The notes: generated from the letters alone by a model not told the origin. A stretch of 64,000 nt of DNA from an uncultured Erysipelotrichaceae bacterium (GCA_934725085.1 CAKVAL010000004.1:31942-95941); one strand, 5' to 3'. Shown: positions 54,590 to 63,954, counted from the first letter of the stretch. Made by a program: numbers and translations.

Positions 54590-55516
54590 TCACCCTTTTC
54601 TAACAGCAGGTGAATTATAACTTAAAGGCAAGAAGATAAAACCTTGCTCCCTTAAAATATCAATCATATCGCCTAAACATAATGCCGTATTCTTACTATA
54701 ATCATGCATCAAAACCGTCATCACACTATACTTACTAGAACTATCTACCACATTATGTAAAAACTCATCAGGACTCAAATTAGCCTCGCCATCACCGGTA
54801 GTAAGTGTCCAATCAATATAACCATAGCCCATATCAACAAGTTTATTAACTAAACTTGTTTTATTCAAACCAGAATAAGTAGCCTGAGGCGAGCCACCAG
54901 GAAAACGCATCACATCCATCTTTACCCCTAACAAGTTATAGATGAAATCATCATTCTCCTTTATATCCTCTATAAACGCATCCTCACTTCTATAAATGCC
55001 ATTCTTAATTTTGTGACTTGCTGTATGATTGGCCAAAGTATGACCATCATCCCTAATTCTTCTATATAAATCATCTAGATTATCTTTCTTAAGTACAAAG
55101 AAAGTACCCAAAACATTATTCTCTTTAAGCACATCTAGAAACAATGAAGTTGTCTTACTATATGGGCCATCATCAAAAGTTAAGTAACAAACCTTAAAAT
55201 TTGCACCACTTCTAGCTCTTTCATCAGCTTCTTTTGCTAACTTAAAATATGATTCCTTTACTTCTTTTAAAGAAACATCTACATCCTCAACCTCTTTATA
55301 CATTACACTTAAATGATCTAGTTCACTTTGATTATTAGCTTTAATGTTATTAAAAGTATCAATATCATTCTTAAGTTGTTCATTAATATTAGTTAACCTA
55401 TTTGTATTCACATAATAATAAACTAAAGTCATACATGAAAAAACACATAAGAAAATAAGTATTAAACTTGTTAATAACCAAGTAGATCTTCTAACTCTTC
55501 CTTGCGACTTAGCCAT
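54590..55516 (-). CDS. Membrane-anchored polysaccharide deacetylase
   Basis: A 308-residue protein. An N-terminal membrane helix (STWLLTSLILIFLCVFSCM) and a short coiled coil precede a NodB domain with CYLTFDDGPYSKTTS (aspartates), ANHTASHK (metal histidines) and MRFPGGSPQ. It likely removes acetyl groups from peptidoglycan or another surface glycan outside the membrane. Its start overlaps the preceding small coiled-coil gene by 46 nt, an unusually deep overlap that suggests coupled synthesis. Confidence 0.9.
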   Translation of the reverse strand: MAKSQGRVRRSTWLLTSLILIFLCVFSCMTLVYYYVNTNRLTNINEQLKNDIDTFNNIKANNQSELDHLSVMYKEVEDVDVSLKEVKESYFKLAKEADERARSGANFKVCYLTFDDGPYSKTTSLFLDVLKENNVLGTFFVLKKDNLDDLYRRIRDDGHTLANHTASHKIKNGIYRSEDAFIEDIKENDDFIYNLLGVKMDVMRFPGGSPQATYSGLNKTSLVNKLVDMGYGYIDWTLTTGDGEANLSPDEFLHNVVDSSSKYSVMTVLMHDYSKNTALCLGDMIDILREQGFIFLPLSYNSPAVRKG

Positions 55517-55749
55517 TTCTCATACTCCCTAATACTATCTTCCTTAACATTTCTTAAATCACTAATATCCTTAGTCAACTTGTTTATATCATTATTCATA
55601 TTATCAACATCATCTTGGAGCCCTTTTACCTCTTCTCTTAATTGACTATGGATATTCTCTTCCAATAAAAAACGATGACGCATGTAAAAAGTAAACGTCA
55701 CCGTAACAATCAATATAACAATTTCCAAAGCTATCAGAACCTTCTTCAT
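55471..55749 (-). CDS. Small membrane coiled-coil protein
   Basis: A 92-residue protein with one N-terminal membrane segment (VLIALEIVILIVTVTFTFYM), then a continuous coiled coil from about residue 30. It resembles the N-terminal part of the deacetylase encoded next (membrane helix plus coiled coil), so the two may pair through their coils. The start overlaps smpB by 4 nt. I do not recognise a family. Confidence 0.7.
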   Translation of the reverse strand: MKKVLIALEIVILIVTVTFTFYMRHRFLLEENIHSQLREEVKGLQDDVDNMNNDINKLTKDISDLRNVKEDSIREYEKWLSRKEELEDLLGY

Positions 55750-56192
55750 CTTCTCATAGCCTTCAAAGCTTCCCTTTTCATTGACTTTAGTTTATCATCT
55801 TCTCGCTTATCATAAAGAGTTTTGCCCCTACAAAGCGCAATCTCAAGCTTAGCCCTACCATCTTTTAAATAAAGTCTTAAAGGAATAACCGTCAAACCCT
55901 GTAACTTAGTCTTAGTATAAAGCTTAGTAATCTCATACTTATGAAGCAATAATTTTCTATCCCTAGTCTCATCATGATTAAAACGATTGCCATGGTCATA
56001 CTGGGCAATATTCATTCCTTTAATATAAGCCTCACCCTTTGAAAAAGAAACATAAGACTCCTTAAGCTGAACCTTGCCCTTACGAATAGACTTAATCTCC
56101 GTACCTAGCAAACTTAATCCAGCCTCATACTTATCCAATATTTCATAATCATGGAAAGCCTTCTTATTTACACTAACTTCTTTAATACCCAT
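55746..56192 (-). CDS. smpB: SsrA-binding protein SmpB
   Basis: A 148-residue SmpB, partner of tmRNA in ribosome rescue. NKKAFHDYEILDKYEAGLSL, GTEIKSIRKGKVQLKESYV and the C-terminal KTLYDKREDDKLKSMKREA helix are all present. No tmRNA gene is in the window. It follows secG, the common arrangement in Bacillota. Confidence 0.97.
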   Translation of the reverse strand: MGIKEVSVNKKAFHDYEILDKYEAGLSLLGTEIKSIRKGKVQLKESYVSFSKGEAYIKGMNIAQYDHGNRFNHDETRDRKLLLHKYEITKLYTKTKLQGLTVIPLRLYLKDGRAKLEIALCRGKTLYDKREDDKLKSMKREALKAMRR

Positions 56193-56217
56193 AATAAAAA
56201 AATAAAAGGGTCCTTTA

Positions 56218-56442
56218 TTACCCTTCTACAACTCTAATGATAATCACTAACACAAAGAATAGAATTCCAAGTGCCATAGTAACATTTGATATTACTTTCT
56301 CAGGGCCTCTCTCCTTAACATTTTGGAAAAGTCCTAAATCACCTGATCCTGTAAAAGCACTCAAGCCATCAGACTTACCACTCTGTAATAAAGAAATAAT
56401 AATAAGTAATATTGAAATAACTAATAAAATAATTCTTAACAT
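56218..56442 (-). CDS. secG: Preprotein translocase subunit SecG
   Basis: A 74-residue protein with two hydrophobic segments (LRIILLVISILLIIISLL and ISNVTMALGILFFVLVIII) around the conserved LLQSGKSDGLSAFTGSG loop. It is part of SecYEG. GAGGTG precedes the ATG. A short hairpin follows before smpB. Confidence 0.95.
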   Translation of the reverse strand: MLRIILLVISILLIIISLLQSGKSDGLSAFTGSGDLGLFQNVKERGPEKVISNVTMALGILFFVLVIIIRVVEG

Positions 56443-56494
56443 AATTCACCTCTTTAAAGCGCGACAATATTTTACTACATAAAAATATAACTGT

Positions 56495-56695
56495 CTATTG
56501 TTCACTAGCCTTATGTACTAGCTTTTTGCACTTTCTTTCAAACTCACGACGCTCCATCATAATAACATTGCCACATCCTTGACACTTAATCTTAATATCA
56601 GTGCCCACTCTAACTATCTGCCAATAGCTAGACTTCTTACAAGGATGATCCTTCTTCATCTGAACGATATCACCTAACGCATACTCTGTTATCAT
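56495..56695 (-). CDS. DUF951 zinc-finger-like protein
   Basis: A 66-residue protein with two conserved blocks, ALGDIVQMKKDHPCKKSSYW and IKCQGCGNVIMMERREFERK. The cysteines could bind zinc. DUF951 proteins are common and essential-looking in Bacillota, but their role is unknown. AAAGGAAA precedes the ATG. It overlaps the end of dtd by 4 nt. Confidence 0.88.
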   Translation of the reverse strand: MITEYALGDIVQMKKDHPCKKSSYWQIVRVGTDIKIKCQGCGNVIMMERREFERKCKKLVHKASEQ

Positions 56696-57138
56696 AACAT
56701 TTCCTTTGAATCCATAATAATTGTAATAGGACCATCATTTAATAACTTAATCTTCATATCAGCACCAAAGATACCCTTTTCAACTTTATAATCCTTAGCC
56801 AATACTTCATTAAAATAATCATACATCTTAGTAGCCTCATCACCCTTCATTGCGTTACAGAAAGAAGGACGATTACCCTTGCTACAATCAGCATACAAAG
56901 TAAACTGTGAAATAGAAAGAATATCACCACCAACATCCTTAAGTGCAAGATTCATCTTCCCATCCGCATCATCAAACACCCTAAGCTTCTTAAGCTTATT
57001 AGCCATCTTATCTATAATTTCCCTTGTATCACCATCACAGAAACCAACAAGCACCATAAAACCTAAACCAATAGCACCTGTCACCTCACCATCAACTGTA
57101 CAACTTGCTTCACTAACTCTTTGAACAACTAAACGCAT
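56692..57138 (-). CDS. dtd: D-aminoacyl-tRNA deacylase
   Basis: A 148-residue Dtd with MRLVVQRVSEASCTVDGEVT at the start, LSISQFTLYADCSKGNRPSF (the catalytic SQFTL block) and GIFGADMKIKLLNDGPITI (the GxxGP-type region) near the end. It removes D-amino acids from mischarged tRNA. It is followed by the DUF951 gene and preceded by the gtrA gene at 2 nt. Confidence 0.97.
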   Translation of the reverse strand: MRLVVQRVSEASCTVDGEVTGAIGLGFMVLVGFCDGDTREIIDKMANKLKKLRVFDDADGKMNLALKDVGGDILSISQFTLYADCSKGNRPSFCNAMKGDEATKMYDYFNEVLAKDYKVEKGIFGADMKIKLLNDGPITIIMDSKEML

Positions 57139-57140
57139 AA

Positions 57141-57551
57141 CTACTTCTTAAAAATAAACAACTTAGACAAAAAATAATTTGACACAATAACAATCACTTG
57201 CCCAGCAACCTTAACCACCATTGAATCAATATGCATAAGGTTAATACCCACAAACAAAATAATCTCCTCAACAACCAAAGTTAACAACCTAGCTGAGACA
57301 AAAGAAGAAATCTCTTTAAACAAACCAGCCTTATCTTTAACCTTAGACTCAAAGACATAAAGTTTATTAGTAACATAGGCAAAACTAACAGCTAAAACCC
57401 AAGATATAACATTGGCAACATGTTCATTCAAACCAAGGGTCTTATTAAACAAATAAAATGTAATAATGCTTACAAGGAAAGTACAGCCACCAAAGAAAAG
57501 ATAACTGATCACTTCCTTGTACTTAATAAATAATTCTTTAATCTTAGACAT
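57141..57551 (-). CDS. GtrA-family membrane protein
   Basis: A 136-residue protein with four membrane helices and the GtrA pattern YLFFGGCTFLVSIITFYLF and ANVISWVLAVSFAYVTNKLYVF. These proteins are thought to move lipid-linked sugars across the membrane or assist glycosyltransferases. It lies between mgtE and dtd in a tightly packed operon. No sugar transferase is adjacent. Confidence 0.88.
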   Translation of the reverse strand: MSKIKELFIKYKEVISYLFFGGCTFLVSIITFYLFNKTLGLNEHVANVISWVLAVSFAYVTNKLYVFESKVKDKAGLFKEISSFVSARLLTLVVEEIILFVGINLMHIDSMVVKVAGQVIVIVSNYFLSKLFIFKK

Positions 57552-57560
57552 ACCACTATT

Positions 57561-58892
57561 TTAAATATTTAAAACCATTAACGCAATATTAAAGTAAATT
57601 GCCAACGAACACGCATCCGTAATAGTAGTAATCAAAGGTGATGCCATATAAGCTGGATCTAAATGAATCGCCTTAGCAAGTAGTGGCAAGAAACAACCAA
57701 GTGACTTAGCAAGCACCGCAGTCAAACATAAGGTGCACGCAATAACGATCGCAATACCCAAATCATGATACTGGATAAAAATACGGATGCCATTAACAAG
57801 ACCCAATGTAACACCACACATCACACCAATTCTTGCTTCCTTCCACCAAACCTTAAACACATCCTTAGGCTCGATTTCATCAGTAGCTAAGGCTCTAATT
57901 ACCATGGTAGAAGCTTGCGAACCGCAATTACCACCTGTATCCATAAGCATTGGAATAAATGAAACAAGAAGAGGGATAGCAGAGAAAGTTACCTCATAAT
58001 TAGTGATAATCTTACCAGTAATAATAGAAGACAACATCAACACCAACAACCAAACAATTCTATTCTTATATTGAGTAATTACTGATTCCTTTAGGTAGTC
58101 GTCCTCAGAAGGAGTCATCGCAGCCATTATCTCGAAGTCTTCCTCATTCTCCTCACTCATAACATCCATCGCATCATCGACAGTAACAATACCAACAAGT
58201 CTATTCTCATTATCAACAACAGGAAGTGCCAAGAAGTCATACTTATCAAACATCTTCGCAACCTCTTCCTTATCCTCATTAGTAGTAACTGTAATTACAT
58301 TATCTTCCATGAAATCATTAATACAAGCATCATAATCACGCATCAACAATTCCTTAACTGTTGTAACCCCAATCAAACGACGATCAGCATCCACAACATA
58401 TAATGTATAAACAGTCTCCTTATTCAAACCGATTCTTCTAATACGATCAAAACATTCCTTAACAGTTAATCCTGACTTGATATCAACATACTCAACTGTC
58501 ATAATTGAACCAGCTGAATCCTCAGGATACTTTAAAATTTCATTAATAGCCTTTCTCTTAGTAGGACTAGCATTCTGTAAAACCTTACTAACTAGATTTG
58601 CCGGTAACTCATCAATCAAATCAGCCGCATCATCGATATATAACTTAGACACAATAGTAGCAACCTCTTGATCACTAAGTGTCTCAATCAACTTCTCTTG
58701 AGTATCGGAACTCATATAAGAGAAAATATCAACAGCTTCATCCTTTTTAAGCAATCTAAAAACAACCGCCAAATCTTCCTTTGACAATTCATCTAAACAC
58801 TCGGCAACATCTGACTCATTAGACTCATTTAAAAGAACCTTTAGTTCCTTGAAATTGCCTTTAGACAACAATTCAAAAACCTTTTCAATCAT
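57561..58892 (-). CDS. mgtE: Magnesium transporter MgtE
   Basis: A 443-residue MgtE. It has the N-terminal superhelical Mg2+ sensor domain (LDELSKEDLAVVFRLL, MSSDTQEKLIETL) and two CBS domains (DSAGSIMTVEYV, VGIVTVDDAMDVMSEEN). Five membrane helices end it, with FIPMLMDTGGNCGSQASTMV, the conserved pore helix. It is gated by internal Mg2+. GGAGGAAG precedes the ATG. A translated small ORF with overlapping hairpins lies just upstream and may sense Mg2+ (see findings). Confidence 0.96.
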   Translation of the reverse strand: MIEKVFELLSKGNFKELKVLLNESNESDVAECLDELSKEDLAVVFRLLKKDEAVDIFSYMSSDTQEKLIETLSDQEVATIVSKLYIDDAADLIDELPANLVSKVLQNASPTKRKAINEILKYPEDSAGSIMTVEYVDIKSGLTVKECFDRIRRIGLNKETVYTLYVVDADRRLIGVTTVKELLMRDYDACINDFMEDNVITVTTNEDKEEVAKMFDKYDFLALPVVDNENRLVGIVTVDDAMDVMSEENEEDFEIMAAMTPSEDDYLKESVITQYKNRIVWLLVLMLSSIITGKIITNYEVTFSAIPLLVSFIPMLMDTGGNCGSQASTMVIRALATDEIEPKDVFKVWWKEARIGVMCGVTLGLVNGIRIFIQYHDLGIAIVIACTLCLTAVLAKSLGCFLPLLAKAIHLDPAYMASPLITTITDACSLAIYFNIALMVLNI

Positions 58893-58933
58893 TATTCTTC
58901 CTCCTTTATTACAAGAAGAAAGAAACAGAAGAA

Positions 58934-58999
58934 CTACCTAACACTCGGGTGTTCATCTGTATCTTTCTTATTTAAATATTCACACGAATGAACATCCAT
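58934..58999 (-). CDS. Leader peptide ORF upstream of mgtE
   Basis: A 21-residue frame starting 8 nt after AAAGGAG. It begins MDVHSCEYLN and ends KKDTDEHPSVR. The acidic, proline-containing end resembles sequences that destabilise ribosomes at low Mg2+, as in MgtL. The RNA can form TGTTCAT:ATGAACA or AACAC-CCGA-GTGTT, which share bases and exclude each other. It ends 42 nt before mgtE. Regulatory role is inference. Confidence 0.55.
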   Translation of the reverse strand: MDVHSCEYLNKKDTDEHPSVR

Positions 59000-59040
59000 C
59001 TGTAATTCTCCTTTCCTACGCCCCATAATTCTATCGCATT

Positions 59041-59755
59041 TTAAGCCTTTTTACACGTAAAATCTATGTTAGCCTTTTTAGCTTGTTCAATCTGATATTT
59101 ACGCTCTATTCTATATTCTTTCCCATCCTTAATAAACCGAGCACCAGTTTGATGAAAACCAAAATTAACATTGGCTTTTATACACTGTTCTCGAATATCT
59201 AATACCCAATCGTAATGTAGGGCTCGAACCTGCTGGGCACGAATCTGATTCACCCGACACATTAACCTCATAAATATCACTACCAAGATACTTATAAATA
59301 TTCATTCTTTCTAACATTGGAGCCAAGATTATCGTCTTATACTTAATATCTAACTTCTTAAAAATAGGTAAACGATAATCAGCCATTTTCTGATTCTCAC
59401 AAGTACAACCCACAATCACATTATCAGGTACCTTGAAGTTTAGTCTTTCAATCCTTTTAGTAAAGAAATAAAACATGCAATCACTTCTTTCTCTCATCAT
59501 CTTTATGCATTCATCACGCCAAGGATCTGCATCACTTAAAAGAAAATCGCTACTAAAACAAGTCATTATTAAAGAACCACTAGGAATCTTATAATTACCT
59601 TTTCTATCCTTCTTTATCGGCAAATTAAAATCATTAGTCTTACGACATTCTCTGCTATCCCTACCAAACATTTCATCTTGTCTATAGACGTAACAATATC
59701 TACAACCTTCCGAGTATTTGGTACAACCATGCCAAAGATTCCAAGTTACTTCCAT
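59041..59755 (-). pseudogene. DUF5131 (phage Gp37/Gp68-like) gene with a frameshift
   Basis: The 5' part encodes TWNLWHGCTKYSEGCRYCYVY (a radical-SAM-like CxxxxxxC..C region) and IVGCTCENQ, the DUF5131 pattern. The frame breaks at VSGESDSCPAG. Deleting one T of a TT pair at 59227-59228 (minus strand) joins it to RALHYDWVLDIREQCIKANV and a normal C terminus. The total, 715 bp, is one base over a whole number of codons. It is a recent 1-nt insertion or an assembly error. The 5' end overlaps the P-type ATPase gene by 10 nt. Confidence 0.85.
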
Positions 59756-62049
59756 CTTTTATTCTCAATAAAGAAATCAATCTTAATCGCAATAAAATTA
59801 AGCAAGTGATAACAAGTTACCGCTGCAAAGACAAAGACCATCATCAACAAGAAACAAACACCTGAAATATGAACTATTGAGAATAGTCCTTTCAAGAAGA
59901 ATATTGATAATAATAGGCCTATGGCATTTATCAAAAGAACACCTAACTTAAACTTATTAAATGGCTTAGAAATATACATCATAATAAGGAAACCTACTGT
60001 TGCCATTATCATAATCGAAACTGTAGCTACCTCTTGTTTATTGATGCTGAAAACTTCACCACAAATAACGAAGATACCAACACCCAAAACATCAGCCAAA
60101 CCAGCAGGCAAAGCCTTAACTAGGACATTACGAATAAACTTACCCTCGATTCGATTCTTATTAGATTCAAGTGCCAACAAGAAACCAGGAATACCGATAG
60201 TAAAAGCACCAATCAAAGATATTTGATTAGGCTCTAATGGATAAGTAATTGTCATTACTAAAGAAACAATAGCCATTAAGAATGAGAAGATATTCTTAAC
60301 TAAGAAAAGACTTGCAGATCTTTGAATATTATTAACAACTCTTCTACCCTCAAAAACCACTTCTGGCATATGTGAAAAATCGGAATCCAACAAAACGCTT
60401 TGAGCAGCCTCACTAGTTGCCTTAGCACCACTAGCCATCGCAATACTACAATCAGCATCTTTTAATGCCAAGATATCATTAACACCATCACCAGTCATCG
60501 CCACTGTATGACCCTTATCCTTTAAGGCATTCACTAGTATTTGTTTCTGTTTTGGAGAAACCCTGCCAAAAACTATATATTCTTCGCATGACTTCTTTAA
60601 TTCATCATCACTTAAAAGTGAAGTATCAACATACTTTTCACTATTTAAAATACCAGCAAGCATCGCTATTTCACTAACAGTCTTGGGATTATCACCTGAA
60701 ATAACCTTGATATTTACACCTTGTTCCTTGAAATACTCAAATGTTTCCTTGGCATTCTCTCTTATCTCATTCTTAAAAATAATCAAAGCTAAAGGCGTAA
60801 CACTATTATTTCTCTTCTCACCAAATAAAACTACACGACAACCCTTATCAGCATATTCACTAATCTTATTAGATAAATCAGCTGGTTGTTTCTTAATAAT
60901 AAATTCAGGAGCACCTAAGACATATCTTCCTTCAGTAAACAAAACGGTGCTATATTTAGTCTCTGAATTAAAAGGAGTCATCTTAACTAGAGTATAATCG
61001 TTAGCTTTTTCATCCTTTAAAAACTTCCTTAAAGCTAACATCGTCGCATTATCATCACTGATGACCTCAGTGTATTTTTTTAATAAAGGCTTATAATCAT
61101 TACCATCAAGCGATATAAGTTCACTAACCTCCATATCAGGTTTTGTGATAGTACCAGTCTTATCAACACACAAAGTATCTACACGTGCCAAGGCCTCAAT
61201 GCTTCGCATATCATGAACCAAAACCTTCTCTTTAGTAAGACGGACAACACTTAAAGTAAGCGCCATCGTTGTAAGTAGATATAACCCTTCTGGTATCATA
61301 CCAATAACAGCTGCTACCATAGAGATAATACTTTTAGAGAAAGTCTCATCACTTATAAATCTAGCTTGATAATACAAAGCCACACCAATTGGAATGATGA
61401 TAATACCAACCCACTTAATAATAGTATCAATTGACTTAATCATTTCTGACTTCTCATTTTTAGACATGGTCTTAGCTTCTATTGAAAGCTTTGAAATATA
61501 TGACTCATCACCAACACTAGTAAGCTTTGCATAACACTTACCAGACACCACATAACTGCCTGATAATAAGTCATCATCCATTTCTTTCTTAACACTATCC
61601 TGTTCACCAGTTAATAATGATTCATTAACTGATACACTGCCATCAATAACCTTTGCGTCGGCTACAATTTGATCACCAGTACTTAAGATAATGATGTCAT
61701 CCTTAACTAAATCACTAGACTTAACCTCTGTTTCTTTCTCGTCTCTTAAACAGATAGTAACTGGTGCATTAATTAGTTTCATTTCATCCAAAGTCTTCTT
61801 AGCCTTTAGCTCTTGAAAGATACCTACTAGAGTGTTGATAATCACTACACCCATAAAAGTAAGACTTCGATATTCACCTGAAATAAGCACAAGGATAGCT
61901 AGTCCTATAAAAATAAAATTGAAGTATGTAAAAACATGAGAACAAACAATTTCCTTAACACTTTTATCGGTTTTGATATTACTAGTGTTAGTTAAACCTT
62001 GTTCAACTCTTTGTTTTACTTCTTCTTTTGATAAACCTTTAATTTCCAT
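59746..62049 (-). CDS. P-type cation-transporting ATPase (CtpE/calcium-type)
   Basis: A 767-residue P-type ATPase with the phosphorylated aspartate in CVDKTGTITKPD, the actuator motif VNESLLTGEQDSV, the hinge MTGDGVNDILALKDADCSIAM-type block and about ten membrane helices. No N-terminal metal-binding CxxC domain is present, so it is not a copper or cadmium pump. The overall pattern suggests a calcium- or CtpE-like transporter, not certain. The ATG at 62049 follows GAAGGAA; an upstream ATG lies inside the nusG terminator. Confidence 0.9.
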   Translation of the reverse strand: MEIKGLSKEEVKQRVEQGLTNTSNIKTDKSVKEIVCSHVFTYFNFIFIGLAILVLISGEYRSLTFMGVVIINTLVGIFQELKAKKTLDEMKLINAPVTICLRDEKETEVKSSDLVKDDIIILSTGDQIVADAKVIDGSVSVNESLLTGEQDSVKKEMDDDLLSGSYVVSGKCYAKLTSVGDESYISKLSIEAKTMSKNEKSEMIKSIDTIIKWVGIIIIPIGVALYYQARFISDETFSKSIISMVAAVIGMIPEGLYLLTTMALTLSVVRLTKEKVLVHDMRSIEALARVDTLCVDKTGTITKPDMEVSELISLDGNDYKPLLKKYTEVISDDNATMLALRKFLKDEKANDYTLVKMTPFNSETKYSTVLFTEGRYVLGAPEFIIKKQPADLSNKISEYADKGCRVVLFGEKRNNSVTPLALIIFKNEIRENAKETFEYFKEQGVNIKVISGDNPKTVSEIAMLAGILNSEKYVDTSLLSDDELKKSCEEYIVFGRVSPKQKQILVNALKDKGHTVAMTGDGVNDILALKDADCSIAMASGAKATSEAAQSVLLDSDFSHMPEVVFEGRRVVNNIQRSASLFLVKNIFSFLMAIVSLVMTITYPLEPNQISLIGAFTIGIPGFLLALESNKNRIEGKFIRNVLVKALPAGLADVLGVGIFVICGEVFSINKQEVATVSIMIMATVGFLIMMYISKPFNKFKLGVLLINAIGLLLSIFFLKGLFSIVHISGVCFLLMMVFVFAAVTCYHLLNFIAIKIDFFIENKRWK

Positions 62050-62058
62050 ATATTCCTT

Positions 62059-62083
62059 CAAAAAAAGGCTCATAAAGAGCCTT
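62059..62083 (-). terminator. Terminator after nusG
   Basis: AAGGCTC TTTAT GAGCCTT with seven T on the minus strand, directly after the nusG stop. Confidence 0.88.
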
Positions 62084-62088
62084 AAACC

Positions 62089-62649
62089 TTATAATGCTGG
62101 TTCAATATCAACGTAATTTAAATCTGTTGGTGTTTCTCTACCAAACAAGATAATTAGAACGGTTGCAACTTGAGTTTGGTCATTCATTGACTCAACTGTT
62201 CCTTCCATACCTGAGAAAGGACCAGATAGAATCTTAACAACATCACCAACCTTGAAGTTAACTTCAACAGTCTTGTCTGATTGACCGATTCTTCTAAGAA
62301 TTGCTTCAATTTCAGGACCTTTAACTGGAATTGGCTTAGCACCACCACCAGAAGATCCGATAAATCCTGTAACACCTGGAGTGTTTCTTACAACATACCA
62401 AGCTTCATCTGTCATAATCATTTCAACAAATAAGTAACCTGGGAAGATATTTCTAACTACTTCCTTAGCCTTTTCATTCTTGATATCGATGGCAGTTTCT
62501 TCAGCAACTACGATTCTGAATAGGTTATCAGAAATACCCATTGTCTCTAATCTCTTCTCAAGATTATCCTTTACTCTGTTTTCATGACCTACGTATGTAT
62601 TAACTACATACCATTGCTTTTCATTTGATACATCACTCATATTATCCAA
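62089..62649 (-). CDS. nusG: Transcription elongation/antitermination factor NusG
   Basis: A 186-residue NusG. The NGN domain starts at KQWYVVNTYVGHENRVKDNL and includes NIFPGYLFVEMIMTDEAWYV; the KOW domain is FKVGDVVKILSGPFSGMEG. It binds RNA polymerase. It overlaps the secE stop by 8 nt. In most Bacillota the rplK operon would follow, but here a terminator and a P-type ATPase come next. Confidence 0.98.
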   Translation of the reverse strand: MDNMSDVSNEKQWYVVNTYVGHENRVKDNLEKRLETMGISDNLFRIVVAEETAIDIKNEKAKEVVRNIFPGYLFVEMIMTDEAWYVVRNTPGVTGFIGSSGGGAKPIPVKGPEIEAILRRIGQSDKTVEVNFKVGDVVKILSGPFSGMEGTVESMNDQTQVATVLIILFGRETPTDLNYVDIEPAL

Positions 62650-62824
62650 TTACTCCAATCATTTTTAAACAAACAGATACTAGGAATTGACACAAGTAGA
62701 AGAACACCGCAAAGAATGCTGTGAACACAACCACTTGAACACTGTTAGTTAACAAATCATTTTTCTTTGGCCATCTAATCTTTGAAATTTCTTTAAAGAT
62801 GGCAGCAGGACTAAACCACTTCAT
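62642..62824 (-). CDS. secE: Preprotein translocase subunit SecE
   Basis: A 60-residue protein with the conserved amphipathic helix FKEISKIRWPKKNDLLTNSV followed by one membrane helix (VVVFTAFFAVFFYLCQFLVS). It clamps SecY. It lies between rpmG and nusG, the usual order. AGGAGG precedes the ATG. Confidence 0.96.
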   Translation of the reverse strand: MKWFSPAAIFKEISKIRWPKKNDLLTNSVQVVVFTAFFAVFFYLCQFLVSVCLKMIGVIG

Positions 62825-62835
62825 ATTATGCCTCC

Positions 62836-62991
62836 TTATTTAGTCTCTTTATGTAGAGTATGCTTATTGCATCTAGGACAAAACTTCATGAGCTCTAAAC
62901 GCTCACTTGAATCTTTTTTGTTTTTGTGAGTTGAGTAGTTTCTTGATAAACACTCACTGCACATTAATATAGTTTTATTCTTATCTTTCAT
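62836..62991 (-). CDS. rpmG: 50S ribosomal protein L33
   Basis: A 51-residue L33 with [20 protein letters not shown] and [18 protein letters not shown]. The two CxxC pairs mark a zinc-binding form. The ATG at 62991 gives the normal length; a longer open frame upstream is not coding. Ribosome-site match is weak. Confidence 0.95.
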   Translation of the reverse strand: MKDKNKTILMCSECLSRNYSTHKNKKDSSERLELMKFCPRCNKHTLHKETK

Positions 62992-63003
62992 AACTTTGGT
63001 ATT

Positions 63004-63030
63004 TAAAAAGATATTGGCTAACAATATCTT
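63004..63030 (-). terminator. Terminator upstream of rpmG
   Basis: AAGATATTG and CAATATCTT form a 9-bp stem followed by TTTT on the minus strand. It ends the membrane ferredoxin transcript, so rpmG must have its own promoter or rely on readthrough. Confidence 0.7.
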
Positions 63031-63088
63031 CTTTATCATTATCCTCCAACAAGGGGTTAGTGTCAAATATTTTTTAATACAATATTTT

Positions 63089-63919
63089 TTAATGCAATGC
63101 TTTGGTAGGACAAACCTTAACACATTCATAACACAAAATACACTCTGTAGCATTTTTACGTTTACGAGAATCGTTGTTAACCTCAACATTCATTGGACAT
63201 ACTTTTAAACATTTTTTACAACCAATACATTTAGTTTTATCGAAATGCACTCTTAACAAAGAGAAATAACTCATCGGTTTTAAAAAGATAGTAACTGGAC
63301 ATAAATATTTACAGAATGCTCTATTATCTTTAAATATATAAGCCAAGATGGTTCCTGATAGATAATACAAGATGTTACCTATGATAAACAAATAAAACAT
63401 TATCTTTTCTAGATGGGCTACTTTAAATAGGAACAAAGCTATTACCAGCAACAAAGAAAATGTGAATGTTAGATATCTAAGAAGCCCTAGTTTCTTGATT
63501 CTAGGCTTAAGTGGCGTCTTAAATGGAAGGAAGTCTAAAACCATTGCTGTCCAACAGGCATAACCGCACCATCCTCTGCCAAATAATAGAGGACCAAATA
63601 TCTTAGCAACCGCATAATGTATAGTAGCCGCTTCAAATGTTCCTAAAAATAAGTAGTACCAAAAACCTTCTATCTGCATATTTTCTTGGGAAATTAATCC
63701 AAGATAGATAAGCATATAAGAACCTACTGCTAATTGAACAAAGTGTCTAGCATATTTTTTACCAGCCGTAAAAAGAGCAGTACCTATGGCAAGACAAGAG
63801 CCAATATATGTGAAGTTGATTAGATAAAATAAATTATTCTTTGTAAGATACAAGGTAAAAGCTATTATCTCAAATAATATAAAGAATAACAGTGATGGTA
63901 AATATTTCTTGCATTCCAT
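63089..63919 (-). CDS. NapH/MauN-like membrane ferredoxin
   Basis: A 276-residue protein with about six membrane helices. [17 protein letters not shown] is the conserved cytoplasmic loop of the NapH/CcoG group, and [12 protein letters not shown] is a second cysteine site. The C terminus carries two 4Fe-4S clusters ([12 protein letters not shown] and [17 protein letters not shown]). It passes electrons across the membrane in related systems; its partner here is unknown. The 3' arm of a strong hairpin overlaps its GGGGAG ribosome site. Confidence 0.88.
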   Translation of the reverse strand: MECKKYLPSLLFFILFEIIAFTLYLTKNNLFYLINFTYIGSCLAIGTALFTAGKKYARHFVQLAVGSYMLIYLGLISQENMQIEGFWYYLFLGTFEAATIHYAVAKIFGPLLFGRGWCGYACWTAMVLDFLPFKTPLKPRIKKLGLLRYLTFTFSLLLVIALFLFKVAHLEKIMFYLFIIGNILYYLSGTILAYIFKDNRAFCKYLCPVTIFLKPMSYFSLLRVHFDKTKCIGCKKCLKVCPMNVEVNNDSRKRKNATECILCYECVKVCPTKALH

Positions 63920-63934
63920 ATTCTTAATGAATCT

Positions 63935-63954
63935 CCCCGGGTCAAGACCCGGGG
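63935..63954 (-). promoter_or_regulatory. GC-rich hairpin at the ferredoxin ribosome site
   Basis: CCCCGGGTCTTGACCCGGGG on the minus strand is an almost loopless, very stable inverted repeat. It ends in GGGGAG, 13-16 nt before the ATG, and has no T run. It may hide the ribosome site or be the base of an RNA element whose upstream part runs to the window edge. Confidence 0.55.

Noticed and set aside
59205..59235. tRNA T-arm-like GGTTCGAGCCC and a possible attachment site
   Set aside because: No acceptor, D or anticodon arm surrounds it. The sequence is explained as the DUF5131 coding region with one extra T.
62050..62073. Upstream ATG for the P-type ATPase
   Set aside because: It is inside the nusG terminator hairpin, whereas GAAGGAA precedes the ATG at 62049.
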